Shown here piece after piece: positions 1 through 8,191 of a DNA stretch of 15,784 nucleotides. Position numbers and translations under genes: made by a program. The first letter of the stretch is position 1; each line of letters opens with the position of its first letter. Location of the stretch: assembly GCA_030595525.1 (NCBI GenBank), contig JAUVDD010000013.1, positions 1-15,784 on the forward strand. Direction: 5' to 3'. Source of the DNA: Puniceicoccales bacterium. GTDB lineage: Bacteria; Verrucomicrobiota; Verrucomicrobiia; Opitutales; Oceanipulchritudinaceae. The notes under the pieces were generated by a model. That model did not search any database. It worked only from the letters and a program-made list of their open reading frames with translations, and was not told where the DNA came from.

Positions 1-1000
1 CCAGAATCTGAACCTGTTCTGCTCCGGGCACCGCCTGGCTCAGTTCGTTGTGATCCACCAGGATCAATTTGCTGCGGATCGGCTTTATCAGATCTGTTTT
101 TGTGAAGATACCGAGTAGCTTTTCCTCCTCATCCACGACCATGAAGGCGGCTGCATCTGAGGAGGCTAATTTTCTTTTGACCTGCTTGAGCTTTACCTGC
201 GATCCGAAGTTTACGGTTTTACGGTTAACCATTCTATCGATTCGTCCGGCGCTACGTATGATCCAGGAAGTAGTTGCCGAGTCATGAGGACTGATAATGA
301 TACTGACACCTCTTTCCTTTGCCAATTCGACAACGTCCTCCTCAACCGGAAGGCCGCCGCTGATTACAAGCATCCGGACACCCGATTGGATGGACTTTTG
401 CTGGATGTCATATCTATCACCAACAATAATTACACTGGAATGTGCCAGGTCCTGATCCTTGTAGTACATGCCGAAAGACCGGATATCCATCGCTCCAATT
501 CGGACAAATAAGTCTTCCACACGGTCCGGATCCTCAAGGTTAACTACTTCAGCCTGCAGTGCTCCGACGATATTTTCTACGCTCGTATGGACCTGTAGCA
601 TGCTTCTCTCATCCCGTGGTTTGGGGATAAAGTGCTCTCCCAGGTCGAAAATGGAAAGGCTGCCATGGAGTCGGCCATCACTATCTACAACGGGCAGGAC
701 CCTCAAATCGTGTTTATCGATCAGATCCAAGGCTTCCATGCAAGTTGAGTCAGGGTTCACATGGATGACATCCCTGACCATGATGTCCGCTACCCTCGGA
801 GTTATATCGCCAATGAATTTTGGCAGGGCCACGTTGAATCTCGATAAGATTGTATCAATGCGTGCGTTGGAATTGCCGCATCTGGCAGGTATATAACTGG
901 CATTTTCGTCGACTGACTTATATGCAGCATATCCAATCGCCGAACAAATCGCATCGGCATCCGGATTCCGGTGTCCTATGATATGTATTTCTTCACTCAT
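1..1000 (-). CDS. ppaC: Manganese-dependent inorganic pyrophosphatase (family II) with CBS-DRTGG-CBS insert, partial
   Basis: Reading the minus strand from the ATG at 1000-998 gives 333 open codons that run off the left edge, so the C-terminal part is missing. The enzyme hydrolyses pyrophosphate in the cytoplasm and so drives biosynthetic reactions. The N-terminus has the DHH-superfamily metal motif GHRNPDADAI (residues 9-18). The second DHH-type motif, DHNE, follows only at residues 316-319. Between them lie a CBS domain (about 65-125), a DRTGG-like domain (about 145-250) and a second CBS domain (about 255-310). In studied CBS-pyrophosphatases this insert binds AMP/ADP (inhibiting) and ATP or Ap4A (activating); that regulation is inferred here. 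Complete relatives are about 550 residues, so about 60% is visible. The C-terminal DHHA2 domain lies outside the window. No Shine-Dalgarno sequence precedes the ATG. The gene diverges from the NYN gene at 1103. Confidence 0.9.
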   Translation of the reverse strand, partial: MSEEIHIIGHRNPDADAICSAIGYAAYKSVDENASYIPARCGNSNARIDTILSRFNVALPKFIGDITPRVADIMVRDVIHVNPDSTCMEALDLIDKHDLRVLPVVDSDGRLHGSLSIFDLGEHFIPKPRDERSMLQVHTSVENIVGALQAEVVNLEDPDRVEDLFVRIGAMDIRSFGMYYKDQDLAHSSVIIVGDRYDIQQKSIQSGVRMLVISGGLPVEEDVVELAKERGVSIIISPHDSATTSWIIRSAGRIDRMVNRKTVNFGSQVKLKQVKRKLASSDAAAFMVVDEEEKLLGIFTKTDLIKPIRSKLILVDHNELSQAVPGAEQVQIL

Positions 1001-1102
1001 ATGGTACTTTAGTACTGCAAAGATTGTGCCTTCTTTTCTAATGCACGAACTTGTGGCCGAAAGATAGGAGTAATTCCTGTCACAAGTCTATTCCAATCCT
1101 TT
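1001..1102. promoter_or_regulatory. Divergent intergenic region between ppaC and the NYN gene
   Basis: These 102 bases separate two genes read in opposite directions, so promoters for both should lie here. I looked for paired -35 and -10 hexamers at 16-18 base spacing on both strands and found none close to the sigma-70 consensus. The one clear structure is the small inverted repeat at 1004-1015 beside the pyrophosphatase start. The call rests on gene arrangement, not on a recognised motif. Confidence 0.4.
1004..1015. repeat. Perfect 5-bp inverted repeat next to the ppaC start
   Basis: GTACT, two T residues, then AGTAC form a perfect inverted repeat that ends three bases before the minus-strand ATG of the pyrophosphatase gene. 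It could be a small operator half-site pair or a weak hairpin in the 5' leader. It is short enough to arise by chance, and no function is shown. Confidence 0.3.
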
Positions 1103-1582
1103 ATGAAACGCCTGATTCTTGTCGATGCCTGTAATTTGATTCACCGGTTACCCGCCTTTCGTGATCGGCTGTCTGAAGGCATGGATGTGCTTGCGGAAAA
1201 GCTATTACAGCAAATCCGGATTTTACACGATTTGGAACACTGGGAATTGCATGTAATAGTTGATGGAAGAGGTGAGAAGATGGAACAGCAGTTTCTCGAG
1301 AATACACGAACTCTCTCAATTATCTATTCTGCCGCCGGCCAAACTGCTGATACCATCATCGAAACCTGGCTAATACGTCTCGGGAAGGGATGGGAGGTGA
1401 AAGTTGCCTCAGGCGATCGCGCCGTTGCTCACTCCGCTATCGCCCATGATGCTGATTCTATGACGGCGGATCAGTTGCTGGATTGGTCGGATCGAGTCCA
1501 GACAAGGTTCTCCAGAGGCAATCAGTCTTCTCTCAGGAAATCTTCTTCCAAATTTGGAAATCGACTTGAAGGATTATCATAA
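1103..1582 (+). CDS. NYN-domain (YacP-like) putative RNase
   Basis: This 159-residue protein looks like the YacP/NYN branch of the PIN-like nuclease fold. Conserved acidic positions sit where the family has them: the opening strand LILVDACNLIH with D8 and N11, VIVDGRG around D54, AGQTAD around D83, and ASGDR around D105. Members of this branch bind a divalent metal and cut RNA; Bacillus Rae1 (YacP) cuts mRNA in the ribosomal A site. Activity on ribosome-bound RNA is only an inference here. The last 30 residues are polar and serine-rich and probably disordered. The ATG at 1103 fits because the first beta strand follows at once; no clear Shine-Dalgarno sequence is present. The DUF2851 gene starts 18 bases downstream, so the two are probably co-transcribed. 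Confidence 0.8.
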   Translation: MKRLILVDACNLIHRLPAFRDRLSEGMDVLAEKLLQQIRILHDLEHWELHVIVDGRGEKMEQQFLENTRTLSIIYSAAGQTADTIIETWLIRLGKGWEVKVASGDRAVAHSAIAHDADSMTADQLLDWSDRVQTRFSRGNQSSLRKSSSKFGNRLEGLS

Positions 1583-1596
1583 AACCGTTAGGTTTT
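1581..1596 (+). repeat. Small hairpin between the NYN and DUF2851 genes
   Basis: AAAACC, a GTTA loop, then GGTTTT form a perfect 6-bp stem. It overlaps the TAA stop of the NYN gene and ends four bases before the likely ATG of the DUF2851 gene. The stem is AT-rich and too weak for a convincing terminator, although the right arm ends in four T residues. It may affect initiation of the downstream gene or may be chance. Confidence 0.35.
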
Positions 1597-1600
1597 GTGG

Positions 1601-2851
1601 ATGAAAACATCTTATGTCCCGAATCATGTAACCGAATTGCAGGGTCCGTATGGGCCATTGCAGATATTGGAAAGTAAAGTTCAGCAAATCTGGGCCCTTC
1701 AACATGTGCAGAACGGTAATTGGCTGACGCAGTCTGGCAGACGCTTGAAGGTATGTTCGGTGGGCCGCTGGAACAGGGGAGCTGGTCCGGATTTCCTCGA
1801 AGCAACAATCGAACTGGATGGCGTGCGACAGATGGGTGATATTGAAATCCACTTGTACCGGGAGGACTGGTGGCGCCATGGCCATAACTGTGATCCCGCA
1901 TATAACGAGGTGATTTTGCACGTAGTTCTATTCGCCGGTGGAATGGATCGAAGAATATTAACTGCCGGAGGCATCGAACCGGAAGAATGGAACATGGGTC
2001 CATGGACCAGGGAAGATATTGAATCAGTGAGCGGCGGATCACCCGGACTGTTCGGGGAATTGGTTCCGGAATTGAAGGAGTGGATGGAATCGGATGATCC
2101 AGTGAGCATCCGGGAGCGATTGAAAATCGGAGCAGACAGACGCTGGCAGGATAAGGAATCGATGGCGCGTTGCCTGTTGGACTCGCACGGATGGGAAGGT
2201 GGATTGCACCGGATGTTCTTGTACTATCTGGGGTTTCCGTTCAATCGCCGGCCCTTTTATGAAATGGCAGAAGCATTGCCAATGTCTTGCTGGAGATCGT
2301 GTGAGACCTTGGCTATTATTCGCCAAAAATGGGCCGAATCTGTACGGTGGAGGTATGGGAGGCCCGCGAACCGAGCAGAATGTCGACTCAAACAATACCT
2401 GAAGCTTAATTCCAGTACTCCGGATTGGGCGGTGCGACTGGGAAACCCACCAGGATTCCTCGTAGATCGATTGCGGAATAGATTGTCGGATCTTTGGTCC
2501 ACTGAGAACACTTCAGTGATACGTCGCCAAGCTGGTTTACCAGAGTGGGATATATGGCTGACAAACCATGTGTTGGGCGGAGAATTGAACGCCAGTCTGG
2601 TTCAGAGACTGTGGGTGGACGTTTTTCTTCCGATTCTCGTTGTGAGCAACAAATTATCCCCGGAGGAAGGGATGGGAATCTGGTTTCATGGCCGTCCGGC
2701 CACTTTTCCGGACTCATATAAGGAATTGTTCAAGTTGGCATCCATCCAGAACAGGAAACAGTACCCTTTGTGCAATGGATGGGTGCAGGGAATCCTTTGG
2801 TTGGAGGATCAATTCAGGCTTGAGCGGGTACGGTCTACAATCGGCAAGTAA
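1601..2851 (+). CDS. DUF2851 family protein
   Basis: The 416-residue product matches what I recall of DUF2851, a conserved family with no assigned biochemical function. Hallmarks are ESKVQQIW near residues 24-31, GPDF at 62-65, GDIEIH at 79-84, the DWWRHGH block at 89-95 and YNEVILHVV at 101-109. A conserved NGWVQGILW segment lies near the C-terminus. The cluster of Asp, Glu and His in residues 62-110 looks like a metal or active site, but that is inference. The cysteine-rich tail I associate with many relatives is absent. An in-frame TTG at 1595 would add two residues; the ATG at 1601 is preferred because it is a standard start and the homologous region begins soon after. The gene follows the NYN gene and ends before a strong terminator, so the pair forms a small transcription unit. 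Confidence 0.8.
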   Translation: MKTSYVPNHVTELQGPYGPLQILESKVQQIWALQHVQNGNWLTQSGRRLKVCSVGRWNRGAGPDFLEATIELDGVRQMGDIEIHLYREDWWRHGHNCDPAYNEVILHVVLFAGGMDRRILTAGGIEPEEWNMGPWTREDIESVSGGSPGLFGELVPELKEWMESDDPVSIRERLKIGADRRWQDKESMARCLLDSHGWEGGLHRMFLYYLGFPFNRRPFYEMAEALPMSCWRSCETLAIIRQKWAESVRWRYGRPANRAECRLKQYLKLNSSTPDWAVRLGNPPGFLVDRLRNRLSDLWSTENTSVIRRQAGLPEWDIWLTNHVLGGELNASLVQRLWVDVFLPILVVSNKLSPEEGMGIWFHGRPATFPDSYKELFKLASIQNRKQYPLCNGWVQGILWLEDQFRLERVRSTIGK

Positions 2852-2930
2852 ACTCCAGTTGTTGACGGAAGCGGTGCTTGACAAGGCCTAGTGGCTGGAT
2901 CAACTTCTTTCTTTTAATCTTCTCGACAAG

Positions 2931-2959
2931 AAGAGTGGGCCCCCCGCCCGCTCTTTTTT
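2931..2959 (+). terminator. Intrinsic terminator after the DUF2851 gene
   Basis: The arm AAGAGTGGGC (2931-2940) pairs with GCCCGCTCTT (2946-2955) over ten pairs, one of them T-G, around a five-C loop. The T-run follows directly (2953-2958, then G and four more T). This is a classic Rho-independent terminator for the NYN-DUF2851 unit and separates it from nusA. A second, weaker hairpin (TCTTCT at 2918-2923 with AGAAGA at 2929-2934) overlaps the foot of the left arm. The rest of the 146-base gap holds no gene that I can see. Confidence 0.9.
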
Positions 2960-2968
2960 GTTTTGTCT

Positions 2969-2974
2969 TATAAT
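2969..2974 (+). promoter_or_regulatory. Candidate -10 box of the nusA operon promoter
   Basis: A perfect TATAAT lies 23 bases upstream of the nusA ATG, directly after the terminator. Transcription would begin near 2980 and give a leader of about 17 bases. The region 16-18 bases further upstream is the terminator stem and holds no recognisable -35 hexamer, and there is no extended -10 TG. Position and perfect hexamer support the call; the missing -35 weakens it. Confidence 0.4.
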
Positions 2975-2997
2975 CATTTCAACAGACGCCAATCACA

Positions 2998-4257
2998 ATG
3001 AGTCAGGAAATTTTATCCGTTCTCGAGTACATGGAAAAGGAAAAGGGAATACCGCGTGAGGACATGATCGCGGCGATTTCCAATGCAATTCGCAGTGCAG
3101 CCACTAAGGGGGTCAATGCCGGTCAGGAATTGAAGATTGAGATCAACCCTCGGAATGGTGCCTTGAAAGCATGGGCTATTCTGGAAGTTGTTGATTCCAT
3201 GGGAGATCCGCTTACTCAGATTCATATTGAAAAGGCTCGCAAGCTGAATCCTGATGCGGAAGTTGGGCTCTTTATTGAGCGTGAAGTGGATCCTGAGAAA
3301 TTGGGACGAATTGCAGCTCAGACAGCCCGTCAGACCATCATGCAGCGACTGCGCCAATTTGAGAAGGAGCGCATCTATGATGAGTATAAGGATAATGTGG
3401 GAGATATAGTCACTGGTATCGTGCGGCGTCGCGAGCGCGGTGATTTGGTAGTGGATCTTGGAAAAGCTGAGGCGATTCTTCCTCCGAAAGAGCGTGTCCC
3501 AGGGGAAGATTATTCACCTGGAGAACGTATGCGCTGCCTTTTGTTGGAAATTGAGCCAACCAATCGTGGTCCGGAATTAATCCTGTCACGTGGCAGCGTG
3601 AAGTTTGTTCGTCGTCTTTTTGAACTGGAAGTGGCTGAAATCCAGGATAGCACTGTCGTCATTGAAGCGATAGCCCGTGAGCCTGGTTACCGGACCAAGA
3701 TTGCTGTCAGCAGTGGGGATCCAAAAGTGGATCCAGTTGGTGCGTGTGTTGGTGCCCGTGGTGCCCGTGTTAAGAGCATCGTTCGCGAGCTCGGTGGCGA
3801 GAAAATCGATATTGTCAAATACAGTGAGGATCCTCTCGAATTGCTTCACGAGGCAATTCGCCCGGCGGTTCCGCTCAATATCAAGGTGGATGAAGAAAAC
3901 CGCCGGATCTACTTTGAGGTCAGCGAGGAAAATCTCAGCATTGCGATTGGACGACGTGGCCAGAATGCACGCCTGACTTCACGTTTACTGGGTTGGAAGC
4001 TGGACATTGCTAAGGAGCAGGTCTCTGAAGTCGGATTTGACGAGCGCTTGCGCGAGGCCATCAAGGGATGGGAAGGCGTTACCGGCATTTCAGATGAATT
4101 GGCAGCGTTCCTTGTACAGCACGGGCTGGTCAGCCCTGAGGCATTTGAAGGCGTCGAGGCAAAAGATTTGGTTAAAATGGGCTTTTCTGAAGTCGATTCT
4201 GATCAAATCGTAAAATTGGTTCATGCTCACCGAAATATCCAGGCTGGAGAAGGTTGA
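2998..4257 (+). CDS. nusA: Transcription termination/antitermination factor NusA
   Basis: NusA binds RNA polymerase and nascent RNA and modulates pausing, termination and antitermination. The 419-residue product has the expected order: an N-terminal polymerase-binding domain (1-130), an S1 domain (about 132-200, starting [10 protein letters not shown]), KH1 with the GARGARV loop at 252-258, KH2 with GRRGQNAR at 318-325, and one C-terminal helix-hairpin-helix repeat (about 360-412). E. coli NusA (495 residues) has two such acidic repeats and Bacillus NusA (about 370) has none, so this is an intermediate form. The start is fixed by the conserved opening helix; the leader has no Shine-Dalgarno sequence. 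It opens the translation cluster, but rimP, its usual upstream neighbour, is absent. infB follows after 65 bases. Confidence 0.97.
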   Translation: MSQEILSVLEYMEKEKGIPREDMIAAISNAIRSAATKGVNAGQELKIEINPRNGALKAWAILEVVDSMGDPLTQIHIEKARKLNPDAEVGLFIEREVDPEKLGRIAAQTARQTIMQRLRQFEKERIYDEYKDNVGDIVTGIVRRRERGDLVVDLGKAEAILPPKERVPGEDYSPGERMRCLLLEIEPTNRGPELILSRGSVKFVRRLFELEVAEIQDSTVVIEAIAREPGYRTKIAVSSGDPKVDPVGACVGARGARVKSIVRELGGEKIDIVKYSEDPLELLHEAIRPAVPLNIKVDEENRRIYFEVSEENLSIAIGRRGQNARLTSRLLGWKLDIAKEQVSEVGFDERLREAIKGWEGVTGISDELAAFLVQHGLVSPEAFEGVEAKDLVKMGFSEVDSDQIVKLVHAHRNIQAGEG

Positions 4258-4310
4258 TAATAAAGGCCAGTAACCGCTAACGTATTGCGTAAGGCAGGCA
4301 AAACTTCTAA

Positions 4311-4324
4311 ATAAAATATTTTAT
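4311..4324. repeat. 14-bp AT palindrome overlapping the infB start codon
   Basis: ATAAAATATTTTAT is a perfect palindrome whose last two bases are the AT of the infB ATG (4323-4325). It contains only A and T, so any hairpin would be weak. It more likely reflects the unstructured AT-rich leaders seen before many genes here. It occupies the place where a Shine-Dalgarno sequence would be expected. Confidence 0.4.
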
Positions 4325-6797
4325 GAGTGTTCGGATCTATCAGTTATCCAAGGATATTGGAATGGACAACGCGGAGCTAATGGCGTTGCTCAAAGAACGC
4401 GGGCACGAGGTGAAGAGCGCTTCCAGTACCGTAGATAATATATCGGCCGAGAGCCTTCGTGAGGAATTCGGGCCAAAACCTGAAGAGTCTGAACCGACTC
4501 CAGCGGAAAAGGCACCGGAGCCTGAAGTTAAAAAGGATCCGGTTCTTCCTGCCGGGGCGATTGTTCGGTCCAAGGAAGATATTGAACGGGAACGTCGGGA
4601 ACGTGAAGAAGAGGAGCAACAAAAGAGGGTAGAGGTTGTTCAGCCAAAGCCTCCAGTGCAAGTTGGCAAAGCTCCTCCTCCTTTGCCGAAGGCACCGGTT
4701 ATTGTACGTCGTCCTGCTCCTGGTAGTGCGCCGACTACACCCCCCCCGATTCCGGGAGGATCAGCCGCTCCACGCGTACCAATTTTAAGAACAGACCTGC
4801 CAAAGGAAAAGCCTAAACAGGAACCTGTGGTGGAAGAAGTCGTAGCTAAGCCTGAATCTCCGGCTCCGAAGGGACCGCCAGCTATCAAACCACCACCAAT
4901 CCTGAGGGGGCCAAAACCGATTGCTCCGCCGAAGGTGGCCATTCCTCAGCCAGCACAACCGGAAAAAGAAGTTGAGGGGATTGTGGAAGGGGCTGAAGAG
5001 CAGGTGGAAGTTCCGGAAGAAAAAAAGCTTCAACCGTTGCAACTTCGAACCCCTATCGTGGTTCGCGATTTTGCGCATCAAATCGGCCGCAAGCCTTTCC
5101 AGCTAATCTCCGAACTGATGGAGATGAGTATTTTCGCATCCATGAACTCCAGTATTGAGGAGGACGTGGCAGAGCGTCTGGCCAAGACCCATGGATTTAA
5201 ATTGGAAATCCGCCACCGTGGTGAATCTGGGCAGGTGGAACCTCCTAAGGAAGAAAAGCCGGCCAAGGAAAAGTCTGAGCAGGTCGATCGTCCTCCGATT
5301 GTCTGTATTCTCGGACACGTTGACCACGGGAAAACGACCCTTCTTGACACAATCCGTGAGGCGAACGTTGTCTCGACGGAAGCTGGAGGAATTACCCAGC
5401 ACATCGGTGCATATCAGGTAACCCACAAAGATAAACTAATTTCCTTCATCGATACTCCTGGACACGCTGCATTCAGTAATATGCGTGCCCGTGGTGCCCG
5501 GACCACCGATATTGTGATTCTGGTTGTTGCTGCGGATGATGGATTCATGCCGCAAACCGACGAAGCACTCGGCCACGCCAGGGTTTCCAAGGTGCCGATC
5601 GTTGTTGCCATTAACAAGATGGATGCACCGGGCGCCAACGTCGATAAGGTGATGCGCCAGATGCAGGAACGAGAACTTGCTCCGGAAGAGTGGGGTGGTG
5701 AAACTTTATGTGCCAAGGTATCCGCATTGAAGGGCGATGGCATCGAGGGCTTGTTGGATATCATCCTTTTGCAGGCTGAAGTTACTGAAACTATCGTAGC
5801 TGATCCAAAAGCTCCAGTAGAAGGAGTTATCCTGGAAGCACAGAAAGAGCTGGGTCGTGGTTCCACAGCTTCGGTAATCATTCAACAGGGAACTTTGAAG
5901 CCTGGTACGTCGATAATTTGTGGTGAGCATTATTGTCGTGTCCGTCAGTTGATTGATGACAAGGGCGAACAGATTAAGGAAGCCGGCCCATCTAAACCGG
6001 TTAGGGTCATTGGTTGGTCTACTCCGCCCGATGCCGGTGACGTTTTCAAAGCAGTCAAAAATGAGCGCGAGGCCAAGAAGTTGGCAGAAGCCAACGAACT
6101 GGCTCGTCGCAAATTGGAAGCCTCAGACCGTCGGGAATCCGGTGCTTCTGTGGATGATTTGTTTGCTGCTATTGAGAAAACCCAGAAAAAATCTTTCGCT
6201 GTCCTGGTTAAAGCAGACGTTTATGGAACTGCTGAAGCCCTGGCCACCAGTCTACAAACTATCAAGAGCGACAAAATTGATCTGGAAGTTGTGGATATGG
6301 GAGTGGGTGACATCACCCGCAATGACGTGATTATGTCCAGCGCAGCCGGCGCCAGTGTTGTCGGATTCAATGTTGGAATGGAAAATGGTGTGAGGAATGT
6401 TGCCAAGCACCATGCGATTAAACTGTTCCAGCATAATATCATCTACGAGTTGATCGATCAGGTGAAGGACGCAATGGCCGACATGCTCGAACCAGAGCTC
6501 CGCGAGAACAAGATCGGTGCTGCCGAAGTACGCCAGGTATTCCCTCTAGGAAAGGGAAAGGTTGCCGGTTGTATGGTCACGGAAGGCCGTGTGCAGCGTG
6601 ATGCATTGGCTCGCTTGATGCGCAATGGTCAGATGGTTCACGAATCACGTGTTTCCACCTTGAAGCGATTCAAGGAAGACACCACCGAGGTTCGGGCCGG
6701 ATACGAATGTGGTATCCAGTTGGACGGCTACAATGCTTACCAGGAAAAGGATAGCATTGAAGTCTTCGAGATTTTGAAGATCAAACCTTCACTCTAA
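4323..6797 (+). CDS. infB: Translation initiation factor IF-2
   Basis: IF2 is the GTPase that brings formyl-Met-tRNA to the 30S subunit and promotes subunit joining. The 824-residue protein starts with an IF2_N module (1-50). A long linker rich in Pro, Glu and Lys follows (51-240), then a second IF2_N module (about 247-300) and a short charged linker. The G domain has the P-loop GHVDHGKT at 331-338, the G3 motif DTPGH at 377-381 and the G4 motif NKMD at 431-434. Domains II, III and the tRNA-binding domain IV fill the rest. Length and order are normal for a bacterial IF2. The linker is encoded by repetitive DNA that includes an eight-C run at 4740-4747. The ATG at 4323 begins the IF2_N fold directly. 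rbfA follows after five bases, which suggests co-transcription and coupled translation. Confidence 0.98.
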   Translation: MSVRIYQLSKDIGMDNAELMALLKERGHEVKSASSTVDNISAESLREEFGPKPEESEPTPAEKAPEPEVKKDPVLPAGAIVRSKEDIERERREREEEEQQKRVEVVQPKPPVQVGKAPPPLPKAPVIVRRPAPGSAPTTPPPIPGGSAAPRVPILRTDLPKEKPKQEPVVEEVVAKPESPAPKGPPAIKPPPILRGPKPIAPPKVAIPQPAQPEKEVEGIVEGAEEQVEVPEEKKLQPLQLRTPIVVRDFAHQIGRKPFQLISELMEMSIFASMNSSIEEDVAERLAKTHGFKLEIRHRGESGQVEPPKEEKPAKEKSEQVDRPPIVCILGHVDHGKTTLLDTIREANVVSTEAGGITQHIGAYQVTHKDKLISFIDTPGHAAFSNMRARGARTTDIVILVVAADDGFMPQTDEALGHARVSKVPIVVAINKMDAPGANVDKVMRQMQERELAPEEWGGETLCAKVSALKGDGIEGLLDIILLQAEVTETIVADPKAPVEGVILEAQKELGRGSTASVIIQQGTLKPGTSIICGEHYCRVRQLIDDKGEQIKEAGPSKPVRVIGWSTPPDAGDVFKAVKNEREAKKLAEANELARRKLEASDRRESGASVDDLFAAIEKTQKKSFAVLVKADVYGTAEALATSLQTIKSDKIDLEVVDMGVGDITRNDVIMSSAAGASVVGFNVGMENGVRNVAKHHAIKLFQHNIIYELIDQVKDAMADMLEPELRENKIGAAEVRQVFPLGKGKVAGCMVTEGRVQRDALARLMRNGQMVHESRVSTLKRFKEDTTEVRAGYECGIQLDGYNAYQEKDSIEVFEILKIKPSL

Positions 6798-6802
6798 GAA
6801 AA

Positions 6803-7186
6803 ATGGGTCAACGCGTTGTTCGAGTCAACGAGCTGCTCAAACGGGAGATTAGCCATGTCCTGCACACGCGCTATCGTTCAGAATCCGTACACATCTCCAT
6901 TTTGGCGGTAGATGTGGCGCCAAATCTCCGTGGTGCCAAGGTTTTCTATGCGACACATGGTGATACGGAGCTCAGGCAAGCAGCAAAAAGATTTTTCAGT
7001 AAGCATCATGGTTCCATTCGTCAGGAAATGGGTAAGGCGGTTACATTGAAATTCCTGCCACATCTGGACTTCATTTACGACAAGGGAGCGGATTACGGGG
7101 AAAAGTTAAATCAGTTGCTGGATGATCTGGGACTGGAAGGGGATATGCCCGTGCAAGATCCCGAGGACGAATTTCTTACAGAGTAA
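6803..7186 (+). CDS. rbfA: 30S ribosome-binding factor RbfA
   Basis: RbfA is a small KH-like protein that binds immature 30S subunits near the 5' end of 16S rRNA and helps late maturation, especially in the cold. The 127-residue product has the family layout: the RVNELLKREIS helix at the N-terminus, the strand SVHISILAVDVAPNLRGAKV, and the LKFLPHLDFIYDKG strand near residues 87-100. An acidic tail follows (about 115-127). Length is typical. The start lies five bases after the infB stop with only A residues between, so no Shine-Dalgarno sequence is present. nrnA starts eight bases after its stop. Confidence 0.95.
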   Translation: MGQRVVRVNELLKREISHVLHTRYRSESVHISILAVDVAPNLRGAKVFYATHGDTELRQAAKRFFSKHHGSIRQEMGKAVTLKFLPHLDFIYDKGADYGEKLNQLLDDLGLEGDMPVQDPEDEFLTE

Positions 7187-7194
7187 ATTTTATT

Positions 7195-8175
7195 ATGGAG
7201 CAGTATTTTCCGGAACATTCCGCTGAACTAAAGAAGGCATTGGAATCCATTAAGGGGAAACCCGTGGCCATAATGGGACATGTGCGTCCCGATGGTGATT
7301 GCATTGGTTCGCAAGTTGGACTGGCGCGATCAATGCGGGCAATGGGATTTGATGTGGTATGTTATAACCATCATTCGGTACCCCAGAATTGCAGGGCTTT
7401 CGTATCGGATACACCATTTTTTAAAGCAAGTGAAGGAGTTGATGCGAATCGCATTGCCATCACCGTCGATTGTGCCGACCGGACACGATTGGGAGATATT
7501 CTGAATGAAGCCTATCCCGAAGTGTACCTGAATGTGGATCACCACATTTCGAATACCGAATATGGGATTCATAACATCATTGATGGTCAAGCCTCTGCCA
7601 CGGGTGAAATCCTTGGGGGAATCATGCTGGATCTGGAAATGCCCATGGACGCGGCTGCGGCGCAGGCACTTTACATCGGAATTGCCACTGATACGGGTCA
7701 ATTCAGGTTTTCATCCACCACGAAGGACACATTCGAGATCTGCTGCCACTTAATGGAAAAAGGGGCTAACCCTGCTGCCGCGGCAATGGAACTGTACGAG
7801 CGCGAGAGTCCTGAAAAGCTGGCATTGTTACAGCGCTTCCTGGCCAGTTTTAAGTATGTTTGCGACAAGCGAGTTTGTATCGGAATTATCGACCAGGAAT
7901 CGTGGGATAGCACTGGTGCCAGTAAGGAAGATACAGAGGGATTGGTTGATTATGCCCGTTCCATTGAAGGAGTTGATATTGGAATACTTCTCGAGCAACA
8001 CGATGGAAGATTAAAGGGAAGCTTCAGGGCCAAAGATCCAGTCCAGAGGGTGGATCTACTGGCGAAACAATTTAATGGTGGTGGCCATGCCTGTGCCGCG
8101 GGATTTAACCCGGATGGGAATCTGGATGAATTCTATCCAAAACTGGTTAGTGCTTTGGAAAAACATTTTTCATAA
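7195..8175 (+). CDS. nrnA: DHH-family phosphoesterase, NrnA-like oligoribonuclease/pAp phosphatase
   Basis: NrnA-type enzymes degrade RNA pieces of two to five nucleotides to monomers and often dephosphorylate pAp; they replace Orn in many bacteria. The 326-residue product carries the DHH-domain motifs GHVRPDGDCIGS (28-39), ITVDCAD with its conserved Asp, and the signature DHH at 115-117. The DHHA1 substrate-binding domain near the C-terminus has GSFRAKD and GGGH at 295-298. Length and order fit NrnA (about 310-325 residues) rather than the longer RecJ. Many genomes have such a gene between rbfA and truB, as here. No Shine-Dalgarno sequence is seen; the leader is AATTTTATT. Exact substrate preference cannot be read from sequence. 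Confidence 0.9.
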   Translation: MEQYFPEHSAELKKALESIKGKPVAIMGHVRPDGDCIGSQVGLARSMRAMGFDVVCYNHHSVPQNCRAFVSDTPFFKASEGVDANRIAITVDCADRTRLGDILNEAYPEVYLNVDHHISNTEYGIHNIIDGQASATGEILGGIMLDLEMPMDAAAAQALYIGIATDTGQFRFSSTTKDTFEICCHLMEKGANPAAAAMELYERESPEKLALLQRFLASFKYVCDKRVCIGIIDQESWDSTGASKEDTEGLVDYARSIEGVDIGILLEQHDGRLKGSFRAKDPVQRVDLLAKQFNGGGHACAAGFNPDGNLDEFYPKLVSALEKHFS

Positions 8176-8177
8176 AT

Positions 8178-8183
8178 AAGGAG
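8178..8183 (+). promoter_or_regulatory. Canonical Shine-Dalgarno site of truB
   Basis: AAGGAG lies eight bases before the ATG at 8192. It is the only full Shine-Dalgarno match in front of any gene in this window and it decides the truB start. A TTG at 8189 is in frame but sits only five bases from the site. Confidence 0.75.
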
Positions 8184-8191
8184 ATAACTTG

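Noticed and set aside
69..896. Plus-strand open frames at 69-287, 284-511 and 468-896
   Set aside because: They lie opposite the minus-strand pyrophosphatase, which has clear domains over the same bases; their translations show no family features.
3715..3735. Two GGATCC sites four codons apart in nusA
   Set aside because: They lie within codons for a normal KH-domain segment and show no structural significance.
3751..3768. Tandem repeat GGTGCCCGT twice in nusA
   Set aside because: It encodes the GARGAR loop of KH1; the repeat follows from protein sequence and codon choice.
4285..4317. TTGCGT and TAAAAT before infB as a promoter
   Set aside because: The spacer is 21 bases, too long for a normal sigma-70 promoter, and the AT-rich hexamer is part of the leader palindrome.
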